64,000 nucleotides of DNA. Origin: Apiospora phragmitis (lineage: Eukaryota > Ascomycota > Sordariomycetes > Amphisphaeriales > Apiosporaceae). The notes under the pieces are model-generated. The model was not told the DNA's origin. It ran no database searches and saw nothing but the letters and a program-made list of their open reading frames with translations. This document shows positions 1 to 10,512 of this stretch, piece after piece. Position numbers and translations under genes: made by a program. How positions within the stretch are numbered: position 1 is the stretch's first letter; every line of letters begins with the position of its first letter. Where the stretch lies: positions 124,001-188,000 of the forward strand of contig JAQQWL010000004.1 of NCBI GenBank assembly GCA_038363925.1. The letters are read 5' to 3'.

Positions 1-101
1 TTTTTTCTAAGATTCGTCTCTTGATTTCATTTCATTGACCAAACTCCATCCGTCTTTTTCTTTTCCTTCTTTCTCTCTTTCTTTCTCTCCCTGTCACTCA
101 A

Positions 102-373
102 CTAACCCCATTGCACGAACACCTTCTTCTGTTTCTTCTTCTTCCCTTTCGTGTCATCGGCGTCCGCCTCCTCCGCCTCCAAATCAGCGGCCGTCGCATC
201 GCCCCCAGCCCTTCCACTCCAGTTGAAGCCCGTATCCCGCGAGCCCCCCATGTCCCGGCGCACGGCGCCCCGACCGTACCCGAAGATCGTGGTCAGGGGC
301 TTTGGCGCCGCCGGCAGAGCCGGGAAGTTGTCTTGTCCGCCACTTGCCGGTTTGGGAGCCCTTTGGATGCTGT

Positions 374-405
<32 letters not shown>

Positions 406-2591
406 TTGTTGTTGTTGTAGTTTGAAGACGGCTGACTGTGGCTGCTCGGTCCCCACAGGGAAGCCGATGTCGCGGCAGATGACGACGATGCTGCGGCCGT
501 AGGCTGGGGTCCCTTGGAGGCTTTCGGGGTAGAAGTGCGAGCAGGAGGTAATGAGGGAACGAAACAGTAGGAGGAGGTCGCGAGGCAGTGGACCCGGCGG
601 ATGCTGCCCAGCTGCTGGACTGCTGTGAGTTTGATCTCTGGGACTGCTGTGTCATGTTCTTGAGCTTGAGCACGCGTGTAGTATGACGCTGTGTACTTGG
701 CATGTTGGATGCAGCAGCAGTAGCAGAGCTTGATGCAGCGGCCGCCCACCCACTGCTTTGCGTGGTAGCACCATGCATTCCCGACAGATTGGGCAACGTA
801 GGATAATCTTCGTTGATGGCGCGCCAGTCGTTCCATGCTTTGCGCAACCGTTCCGCCTTGCCTTTGTCCTCGAACAGGTCCGCAACCTCACGAACAAGTG
901 TGCCCAGTGCTGTTGACGAGGTCTCGGAAAATAGCGAAAAGAAAGATTCAACGAGTGCCGTGGGTGTTATCGAATCTTGACGGTAAGCAGAGATCTTAGC
1001 TCTGAAGGTCGCCATCTTGCTCGCGTCATTTTGTAGAAGATTCGAGGCACGTTCTACGACAGAAGCATGACGGACAAGGCGAGCGCGCTCCTCGGGTGTT
1101 AGGTTGGGGTCGGTCACACTAAGGCCTTCCATACCAGCCGTCGGAACGGCCTCTGCAGCCGGCGCGGCGTTGTTGGATGCTGACGCGCCATTACGCTGTC
1201 CCGCCCGCGCATTTCGAGGGGTTGTCGTCGATGGACCTACGGAGCTAGAAGAAAGCTGCCCTCCAAATGTGCGTGTAGACACCGACTGGGATGAGTGGAT
1301 GGCCATTTGCCGCTGGAAGGCCAGCTCGTCACGGCGCAGCGGCTGCGCGGAGCTTGCTGGTATTGGTTCGGCATTGGGGTCGCGACCTCGCCTGCCTCGG
1401 CCGCCCCGGCCGCCCTCCCTCTCGCCCCCTCCACGACGTTCCTGCTGGTACGGTTGTCGGAAGTCAAAGCCAGCCATGTCGACGAGCCTTGCGTCTCGTC
1501 GTACATCTTTGGACAATGTGCTCCCGTGCTCGCTCAGCTGATGGGCCTTCAGGTCCAGCTCCGACGCAAAGACTACAAACTTCTTCTCTTGACATTCGCG
1601 ATCCGAGCAAAGGTAGTGGTCCTTCTGGAAATGCTTCTCCAGAGCATTGTAGTCCATGTAATAGTGGGGCTGCCTTGGATCTTCTCGGTCGCATAGGAAA
1701 CATCGTTCGTGCTTATTGCGACAGTGTTCGTACAGTTTGTCATCGTCGTAGAAGCGGGAACCGCAGAAGGCGCAGAGGGGATGGCCCCGGAAGCCTGTCT
1801 GATCAATCGCACCCGGCCGATCGTCTCCGTTCCGCATGTGCTTTTCCAGCTCCTTATCCGTGAAGAGATCATGTTCATGGGTGAAGACCTTCTTGTTGCG
1901 GGTACACAAGTCGCACATCTTCTTGTTGTGGGCGCTTCGAACATGGCGATGAAGGTCGGGCCAGCCAAGGCCAGCAAAGTCACAGTCGACGTCGGGGCAG
2001 TTGTACCTTAGCAGTAGAACGGTATCGCCGACGATGTCCTCCTTCGCATAGCGAATGCCAATGTTGTCGTCGACACTCGTGATATCGGGCGCGTCGGTCG
2101 AGTAGTCCTCGTAGCGCTTCGTGGCGTTGTCGGTAAAGATGACATACTGGGAGGCAGTGCGACAGTGAGCGCACTCCTTGTTCTTGTACAGGGCTCTCAT
2201 GCGCAAAGAACAGATGTGGCATGTCCGGTGGTTGCAAGGCGCTACGGATTGGTGGACCACAGGCTGGCGCAGATAAAACAGACCTCAGCCTCGACGTCGT
2301 CGCCATCGGCCTCTGCCCCGGCGGCGGCGGTCGTGCCGATCAGCTTCTTAGTTTGCGCAGGTGGTGCCGAGTTGCCGTCTCCTGCGCCTTTGGCTGCTGG
2401 CTGCTGCTGCTGGGCAGCTCCTCCTTGTCCTTGCCCGCGTCCTCCTCTGCCTCTCTGAGATCTGCCACCTCGCGAGCCCGTTTGGTTGCCGCGTCCGCGC
2501 CCCTGCCTCGTTCTCTGCCCTGGCCGTCGCCTCTAGGACGTGAAGGCGCAGAGGACGGGCCGCTATTGTCGGCAGCCCCTCCGGAAGACAT
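102..2591 (-). CDS. HEL2: Hel2/ZNF598-family RING E3 ubiquitin ligase
   Basis: Members of this family bind collided ribosomes and ubiquitinate small-subunit proteins to start ribosome-associated quality control. Seen in the sequence: a RING beginning EVCFICAS near 2280 and continuing CNHRTCHIC, then a series of zinc fingers (CDLC, CAFC, CFLC, CSDREC) down to about 1540, a disordered middle, an Asn-rich tract, and the end KKKKQKKVFVQWG, which resembles the usual end of fungal Hel2. The start at 2591 (MSSGGAADN) leads into a Gly/Arg/Gln-rich stretch before the RING. The frame breaks three times, at 2500-2503, 2262-2263 and 555-557. Each break is resolved by one more base in the G or C run there, giving about 830 residues. 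No intron is needed. The next gene upstream (SWIB) is on the same strand, 1.5 kb away. Confidence 0.9.
362..418. repeat. CTG/TTG trinucleotide repeat encoding poly-Asn
   Basis: A run of TTG and CTG triplets on the plus strand. In the frame that matches the Hel2 C-terminus (minus strand) it reads AAC/AGC and encodes an Asn/Ser-rich tract. In other frames it would give poly-Gln or poly-Leu, which accounts for several spurious reading frames here. Confidence 0.9.
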
Positions 2592-4138
2592 GGCGTCTTG
2601 GTTTCTCGTAGTTTGGTCGGGTTGGTATTGGCCTCTCTCTCGAGTGATTGGGGGGCAATGATGGTCGAAATTACCCAAAGGCAAGCCTTGAGCTTCAGTG
2701 CGACCGGTGACGTAAAGGCCAATTGGCGGGGCGAGGTGAAGGGTTGCTGTTGCTGGCTTAGCCCAGCAAGAAGGATTAAACGACGAAGGTGTCAAAAAGT
2801 TGTGCGAGTGAGGAAGAGATCATCCGTCATTAATTCGTAAACGACAGGGTCAATCAAAATGGAAGGCAGTGCCTGTCGACCCTCCCAGTTGCCGGTGGAG
2901 CTTGGCCAGGTAGGGGCGCACCGGGGGTTCTTGGTGGGGGTGCGCAAGACGGCTGCTAGTGAGAATAGGATGGACTGGCCGGGAAGCACTTTTCCAATGA
3001 CATACGCCGAAAGTCAACCATGACCGTCTGATTACTTAAGCTGACCAGCCTACCGAGTACACTGCAGTAAATTGCCAGAACCACAGGCGTGCAGATTCTG
3101 AACCGGTATGACTAATTTCCCAGTATCGAATCCGTAGAAATTCTGACCTAGCTAGACCTTCTGTCAAACGATTGCCATTCTCACCAGATCCCGCAGCGTG
3201 GTTGAATTGATTTGATGGGAGTTGTGCGGGGCACTCTCCTATACATCTATGTGATGACCCCGCCTCCAGTCTTGCATACTAGATCAAATGCACTGTCGCT
3301 CTCCTTTACTCATCAGTGATCTGGGGTTTCTGGATGCTTCCTGACTAACGTGCACTTCCTATAGGCTGGGTAATTACGGGGGGTAAGCTGTTTCTTAATG
3401 TGGCTTTTCAAAGGCGTAACTTCATGAACCAACTTTCCTGTCTAATATGACTCCCTGAGGCCAAGAAACACCTTAAATCCCTTCCCATATATATCCTTTA
3501 AGGATTCGGGCTCTGAGATTGTGTGTTACCCTTACTAGGAAAACAATCCAATGCTCACTCAAGATGCATGGTGCAATAGCTGCTGCTCCGGAGTAATTCC
3601 ATAGCCTGCTCAGAGAGACCACTGCCACATCATTGGTGAAATTTCAGGTATCTGCTAGATGTACTGCATAAGATAGGGCAGACCGCTGCGCCTTGCAGCT
3701 AGAAAGCCCCCATGGGTACGTACTTTAGTAAGTAGAGATAGATGCTACATAATAATGTATCTATCCCCTCGGTCGATGCTCTGTCCCTCTCGCTAGGTAA
3801 GATATGTAATAATAATCTGGCCAACCACCTTTCTGCACCCAAATATATGCCCACTCAGGGGCGGCAGGGGGCGGCAGTGGCGGCCCAATGGAGGCCAAGG
3901 TGGTGTGCGTGCAGTGCAGAGAGAATAACGAAAAAATCACCACGATATCCTATCGCTGCTGCCAATGCCACCAACCGCCACCGAAGAGCAGTCCACTTTG
4001 CCCGGGAACCAAGACGCCAATACGCACTGAATCCGAGCCGTTCGTCAAATCCACGAGAAAGAACCCCAGCCGTGCCATAATCGTAGAAACACCATGCAAT
4101 ATGACGGTCCGCCTTTCACCATTAATCCCGGGTCGGGG
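2592..4138. other. Spacer upstream of HEL2
   Basis: No convincing gene. The part next to 2591 should hold the HEL2 promoter and 5' leader. The far end is the 3' flank of the SWIB gene. The sequence is mixed, with short AT-rich stretches (for example around 3490), and no repeat or RNA gene was recognised. Confidence 0.6.
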
Positions 4139-5275
4139 CTACTCCTCCTCCACGGGGTAGAGATGGTTGCCCACCAGCTTGTTCATCTGGAACATGTCCA
4201 CCTTGGATTGCTTGAAGACAGCATACATCTTTTCGTCGCAGAGAATTTGTCGCTTGTCACTGGGGTCTTGGAGTTCGTTGGCCTTGATATGTTCCCATAA
4301 TTTCTTGACCACCTGAGGTCGCGGCAGCTGTGACACCAAGAAAAGATCAGCATTTGTTCGACAGGGGGAAACGGGAGAACGGGACTGTGTGGGAACTGGA
4401 GTTCTGCTTACCCTTGGCTCACCACCGCAAACCTCGGCCAGGGGTGCACTCAGGTTGAAAGGCTTCTGGAAGCCGCCTCCCGCCTTGCGGGGCTTGTTCG
4501 TCGACTCCTCGCTGCCGTCCACGTCGCTGTCGTCCTCGCGTCGGACCTTGTTGGAGCTCTTCTTGCGCGGCTTCTTCTTGATCGGCTTGGCCTTGGACCC
4601 GCCGCCGCGCGTGGCCCGCCCGCTCATCTGGTTCTCCTGCGCCTGTAGTATCGCGGCCAGCTTGGCGTCCGAGTCCTCCGTGTCCTCGCTCTTCTCGCTC
4701 TTGCGCTGCTTCTTCTTGGGCGGCTGTGTGGAGACCTCGATCTCGCCGCCGTCGGCGTCGCCACCATCGTCATCTCCGTCCTCCTCGGCGGCGTGTCCGT
4801 TCGCCTGGCGTTTCGAAGGGGTCGGCTGGGGAGAGGCCGTCTGCTCGTCTTTGGCCGCCGGTTCGGAGGACGTGAGGGCGTCGAATCGGGCCTCGATGAG
4901 ATTTTTTATGGCCGCCTGTGCGACAGACACTAGTAAGCGCGTGTTCGGAGGAGGCAGAAAATGCGCGCCACAAACGCGCCCCGGAGTGGAAGGTGCTTGC
5001 CAGGGTTACTGGCGCCTACAACTCGATAACGTACCTTCTGGCTGCTGAGGTCCTTCCCACCCAGCTTGTCTTCCAGCTCGGCCCGGATCTTCTTGCGAGT
5101 GACCGTCTCCAGGTCCACGCTGTGAAGGATCTCATCGATGTACCTGGTGTACAGGGCCTCCTCGGAGGAGGATACTGGACGGGGCACTAGAGTCAGTAAG
5201 AGCACAATATGATAGGTACTAGGTAGCAGCCCCAAAAGTCGCCGGAGGTCAAGTAAACATACAAGGTGCCGACAT
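4139..5275 (-). CDS. DEK_C + SWIB/MDM2 domain chromatin protein
   Basis: Resembles fungal Tri1/Uaf30-type proteins, which carry an N-terminal DEK_C helical domain and a C-terminal SWIB domain and act in the nucleus on chromatin or rDNA transcription (family knowledge). Four exons give one clean frame of 285 residues: 5275-5263, 5186-5035, 4915-4412 and 4327-4139, with GT-AG introns at every junction. The first exon codes only MSAP plus one base. DEK_C lies at about residues 5-65 (EEALYTRYIDEIL, KKIRAELEDKLG). A Lys/Glu/Asp-rich linker with several basic patches follows. SWIB covers about residues 205-280 (VVKKLWEHIKANELQ, KSVDMFQ-like, LVGNHLYP). No frameshift is needed, unlike most neighbours. 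Whether it is the Uaf30 or the Tri1 orthologue cannot be decided here. Confidence 0.92.
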
Positions 5276-7880
5276 TGTTGTCACCCGCAGCCAAGCCCCA
5301 GTAAGTCCGATGGGCGTGGAGGTACAGTCACTATCGGATTGGCGCGATGCAACTCAAGAGTCCCAATTGCACGCAAACGACGAAAGATGAAACCTCTGCG
5401 GGAGGATGGACTTGTGGATGTTGACGTGACTGGGGAAAGCTTGGGAGGGTCGACAAGCTCGTGCAAGGTGGGTATCGACGTAGCTTTGGAGCCTCTGCTG
5501 CTTTGTCTATGTAGATGGGCTACTAGAAATTTGTTTGTTTTGTGTCGCAATCCGGTATCAAAGCATGGCGGCGGCGGCGAGTCGGGAGAAAAAAACACAA
5601 CCCAAAGTGCTCTGGTGGGACTGTAGATAGGCGGTGACTATTTTCTGTTGTTGTTCTCGTTCGTGGCCCTTACAGCAGCGGGATTGTTGGTTGTTGTCGC
5701 GTGTAGTCAATGCCCTTTCCGAAAAGCAGCGCCGTTGAAGATGATTCGTTACCCAGCTAAGTAAAGTCTGATTGTTGGTCTCGGGAGGTCCGCCGTCCTT
5801 GCTACTAGTCCAGAAGCCGTGAATTGCGGATATGGATGGCTCTATCGTTCGTTCCAGTTCCTTTCAACTGTGCTGTGCCTAGCAACTAGTCGTCGTCCTA
5901 ACTCTTGTCAGGCAGAGAGTGGTAGGTTGGTAGTCCGGAATTTGGCGGCGTGGAGTCTTCTCGGGCAGGTGGTCACTGGTAGGAGGTTTACTGCTAAACA
6001 AATAGTCCATCACCTGGTTATTGGGTTTGATGGCACTGGGACGGTGTGTGGAGGCGGGCAACGGTACGTAATGACACCGCAATGTAACGCACCGCAACGC
6101 AACTGCGATGGTGTGCTTAGCTAAAAAGACGGATGGCCGGGTAGCACCACCTTTCCGACGGACTTCCAATGCTTCAGATAGATATCTACAACCGATGCAC
6201 GCAAATAGACGGCTTCAGCAAGTAACCATAGGTGGATTGTCATGAAGGCGGGGAATGGAAAAAGACAGTCAAAAGGACAATGGCGACGGTTGGCTGCACC
6301 GGTCAGGTACTAGAGTCAGGGCACGATTCGTGGACGGACACAATGAAACTGTCATATATTCAAAACATACGGATTACATGTAGGCATCGCTTCTGCCCAG
6401 CAGTCCACGATGTTACAGAAGTTAGGAATGCTAGCATTCCTCAGCGATAGATAAAGCCGTGGCAACAAAGAGGCTGCATCTGTCGGTACTTCCTTGGCAA
6501 TTAGAGGATGTCCAGGGGCTTAGGTATATGCCCACCCGGTTTCTGAGTCCCGGATAAATGAATCCAGCCGTCAATCATATGAGGACTGCTTCCGGCAAGC
6601 CACGAACCACAAAGACATTATAGAGAAGGTCTCATTTTATTCCATGTGTCCAAGACGGTTTCCGGATTACGTGCAAATACCAATACGAGTTCACGGTTTG
6701 TAGTAGGGGTTCAGCAAATGCCGGGCAGTGTTTTCTGGGCATATCAAAAGAGAGAAATGGAACCAGGCCTGTCATACACCGAGGCTTACCCACCTGGGCG
6801 GATGCGCCTAAAATTAATAATCCTCCGCTGCAAGTCGACTAGAGCAACCTTATTTCTGCGTTGCTAGAAGCTGGGGCGCTTCATATTCGCCTGGCATTGC
6901 CGCCTTATTCAGACTTGATGCCAGGCGCAAGTATACCTCTACATTGACTTGAATACAAATCGCCCAGTCTACTTTTGATTATATACGATTCAGGTTGTAG
7001 CGCTCTTCGGTGTCTGTCCATTAACTGCTTGTCGGCTCGTAACAGGCTGTGCTTCCCTCCTTAGGGAACGGGCTATCTATTTCCCTCTTGTCAGTGATTT
7101 CCATATGCGGTCTATAGAATCTATCACATCTGACATGCTAGACCAAGAAAATTTTCTTGTACGCCGAGGGCAACACCAATTCAATTAGTCTACTTAGGCT
7201 GTATAATCCGGGAAGGAGTGAACATTTCGTAGCTGCAAGAAGACTGTCGTCTAGCAAGTGGGTACTTTGTCGATCTCGGGCTGTAAACATGTCCGGTTAG
7301 ATAAAAGGCCTTCCTAGCCGGCCTGTTCATCTAATCTGGGGTTCGTTGGTGCGACATGACATACCTGTGATGATTGGGATGTCGAAAGCTATTAGGTTAA
7401 TGACACAGCACAGCACATTTGCTCCAACAAGCTGCTGCTCTGGCAGGCGGTGTCTCGACCCTTTCCACCTCAACTCAGGATGTGCCCTTTGATCTCGTAC
7501 CTGGATGAAAACTGATGCAGACGGGGCTTGGGGATCATATATTCAATTCCAATCTTCCTTCTGCGGTTGCTTGAATATGAGAGGACCCTACTCAGCAGGT
7601 AGCAGCATGCACTTCTTTGGATAGAATCAGTGCCTGTATCCAGCCAGATATAAATCGTCGAACAACCCTCTGGGCATAACCCAGCGTCTCCGGCAGTGAG
7701 TATCATCGATTAGCATGCTAATTTTCAATATATCGCTGACATATGGCATACCAAGAAGAATGGACGCATTCACCATGAATGGCGAATGTCGCTCCCAGAA
7801 TAGGCGCCGCTGCCAAGATAGAGCAACGGTAAACACAATAGAGAGGCTAGGAAGGATTACGGACGCGCTACGCCTATAAT
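5276..7880. other. Gene-poor spacer
   Basis: About 2.6 kb upstream of the SWIB gene. Only short open frames without recognisable motifs, similar codon bias or splice structure were found. The first several hundred bases probably hold the SWIB promoter. No transposon domains, tRNA or strong tandem repeats were seen. Confidence 0.55.
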
Positions 7881-7887
7881 AGAGAAT

Positions 7888-8490
7888 GTGACAGCCAGCA
7901 GCAGCCTGTTTGCTGTTGAAGGCTCCGACTCACATAACCGCAAGTGCTACGAGCTTGGTCAAAGAACACATGCACTGAGGTGCGCAAGTGGGTGGGATGG
8001 AATGGGTCTTCGGCCCAAGGAGATCAAGGCTCATGTGGACGGTGGCGGCAATGCTCACCAAGCTGGGGCACGGGAGGAGCTCGATGCTGCCGGCGGCAAG
8101 CCACTATACGAGAAGACTATCCGCAAAACCATCGTTCGGCGGTGGCGTTGGCCATCGTCCAGGTTCAGCATATGCGACAGGGCGAGCATTTCCGAAGATC
8201 TTCACAGGTAGTACAATACATTCCCCCTCCCCTTTATTGGGATCCAGGAAATCGGAGCCTTTCATCGTGACGTGTGCGAGGCTTCGGACCTGGCGGAGAC
8301 CCCTGACGATCTGCACCGACTGCTGGACGAGTGCAGAGAACTGCGACCGCAGGAGCGTGAGTAGCGGATCGACTCTACGGCGGCACAGTTGGCAAGATAT
8401 GCAATGCAAGAGGTGACCAGCGGCGCAGCGGCAATGTCCTCATGCTCTTGCTCTTCCAAGCCGGGTCGTGTGATTGTCTGATGCGCTACT
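7888..8490 (+). other. Possible coding relic, unknown family
   Basis: A plus-strand stretch that looks more protein-like than its surroundings. From 8248 to 8364 it reads EIGAFHRDVCEASDLAET, then DDLHRLLDECRELRPQERE and a stop. The segment is preceded by a plausible 40-bp intron (8208-8247, GT...CAG). Upstream open segments around 7990-8207 fall in other frames and I cannot join them convincingly. It could be the last exon of a small gene, a decayed gene or chance. No family was recognised. Confidence 0.2.
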
Positions 8491-9850
8491 TTGCCGCTTA
8501 CGTGGACGCGGATGCTTCGCGGGGTCCTTGACCAGGCTGATTCATTAGATGTACCATGATATTCTCAAGTCGATGTCGGCACATGATACCAAGATAAATG
8601 TAGCTGCCTAAGAAAGGGGGAGCTATGTGCTCTGAAGATCGACGCGATGAGAAATGTCTTGCGTATACAGCCAGATAGACTGGAGTATATTAATGTAGGT
8701 GCCTACCTTAGACCCAGGCATCTGTCGTGCTTTGTCGAAACGCGGCTTTTGAATTGCGCCATGCAACCTATCGAGCGTATGTGCCAATTGGCTTGCATGT
8801 ATCCGTACTGACACGAATCTAAAGTATGCGGACTTTTGTAAAGTCATTGAATGGGTAGGCAACGCAACCGCGAGCCTGCGGTAGAAAGGCACAGGAGGGC
8901 TTGCCCTACCTACCAACCCCGATGTTAGGCTGATTTTGTGATTGATAGACCCTTGGCTTCACTACATGGAAAGCCTGATTGCCCCGGCGGTGGTGCTATA
9001 TTAGGTATGGAAGAAGTACCTGGAGGGACAGGGTCTGGGCTGGCACTTGGCTGTTTTAGCCAACCCTACAAGCCTTGAAGCCTACCAGCCACGACCCCAA
9101 TGGAATTTTGAGTGGGTTTCTCCCAAAACCGGGCCCCCCCCCCCAGACTGTCCCAGACAAGCCAGACACCCCCCAAATCGGAACAGCCCGCAGCTACAGT
9201 TGGTCCATTTTTGGCGCATTTCATGCTGAATCTTCCGGCGTTGGTTCAATCCAGAAGATCAACCGGCCACCCCCTCTAGCGACATGGAACTGATAGCCCG
9301 ACCCTGAACCAGACCAGCAGCTAGCCAGGGTGTTATGAGACGAGCGAGCGTGGTAGTACTTCCAGTAGAGTAGGAAATCCTAAATATGCTCGCTCAATCG
9401 GAAATGCTGGGCGCGACATGCTGACGAGTGACGGAATCTGACATGCAGCAGCCTCCGGAAGGATTGCACAATATATCCCCATATCACGCCAACAGGGCTC
9501 AATTCCAGCAAATATTCATCCCACCCTCGCTCTTCCCTTCAGCCTGCCTGCCGCAGTCCTACCCTACGCACGTAACCACCAACCTGCTTGACCCTGCCGC
9601 TGCCCACACAACCAACCCAGCTTTACAGGTGAATACAACAACAACAGCATAGCCTGTTCCTGCATTTTACCAACACCATCCATCATCCATCTCTCCTTTT
9701 GGTCATCATCGTTCCCTCTTTGCATCAACCCTCTCTATCGCCGCAACAGTATCGGGTCTCTTTCGACTAAAACAGTTGCCCCCTTTCGTCTTCAGAGCTT
9801 GGGCCCTGCTTGAGCCCGCGACATCTTAGCAGTCCTAGCGCACCAACTGT
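8491..9850. other. Spacer upstream of the IRE1 leader
   Basis: No convincing gene. It contains a C11 homopolymer (9134-9144) and a C-rich, CT/CA-rich stretch from about 9450 onwards that looks like the start of a promoter or leader for IRE1. Confidence 0.55.
9134..9144. repeat. C11 homopolymer
   Basis: Eleven consecutive C. Such runs are prone to length errors, which matters because homopolymer-length shifts are common in the genes of this window. Confidence 0.9.
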
Positions 9851-10128
9851 TTTACCTTAGCCCGAACTTCCCAGAGCTGGATCGGTCGCCGCACACTTCG
9901 CCCAGGGAAAAAAATATAGCTGCCTGCCTTTTCGAATTGCGTCGCCTTTGCCAACGCCTGCGACTTCGCTGCATCGACTTTTCACAACGTACTCGGTATC
10001 GAACTTATAGAAATATACACGCATATACAAATATATATCCACTTGCACGGCCATTTTGACCGGGCTTCTGGACCACTCGGCATAGGTGGAACGCGTAAGA
10101 CGTCGAAACAATTGGGGTTCGATTTTCA

Positions 10129-10257
10129 ATGAGTCGGGCGTCCTCGAGAGCTCCCCTCTGTCAAAAGCAAATAGCAGTCTCGCCCATCAGCGTCTCACCT
10201 GATCCCTCGATTCCATCCCTCTCCTCGAGCCTTTCTCTTGTCGACTTGCGAACTTGA
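10129..10257 (+). promoter_or_regulatory. Possible upstream ORF (42 codons) in the IRE1 leader
   Basis: ATG at 10129 opens a 42-codon frame ending in TGA at 10257, about 255 bp before the IRE1 start. If the transcript begins upstream of it, which the long CT-rich leader suggests but does not prove, it could limit scanning to the IRE1 start. Confidence 0.35.
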
Positions 10258-10402
10258 CAACTGAGCTCTTCATTGTTGCTCATTCATCGACATCGACCAT
10301 TTCGCGAGATTCCAGCCTTCAACGCACGCGTCGAGCCCCTCTTTCAATCGAAAACTTGCTCCTCGACCCGCCATACCCTCGCCGCACGCCCTGTCCAGCT
10401 GA

Positions 10403-10420
10403 ATGACTCTCGGCCGATAA
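10403..10420 (+). promoter_or_regulatory. Five-codon upstream ORF before IRE1
   Basis: ATG ACT CTC GGC CGA TAA, lying 92 bp before the IRE1 start codon. It is very short and close enough to permit reinitiation. A regulatory role is inference. Confidence 0.4.
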
Positions 10421-10512
10421 AATCGTCACCCCAGCTTCCTCTCTCCTAGGGCTGGGCACGTCGAAGGCTCCGAGTAGCCCCTTCCCACCACATCAGTATT
10501 GACGGTTCCAAC

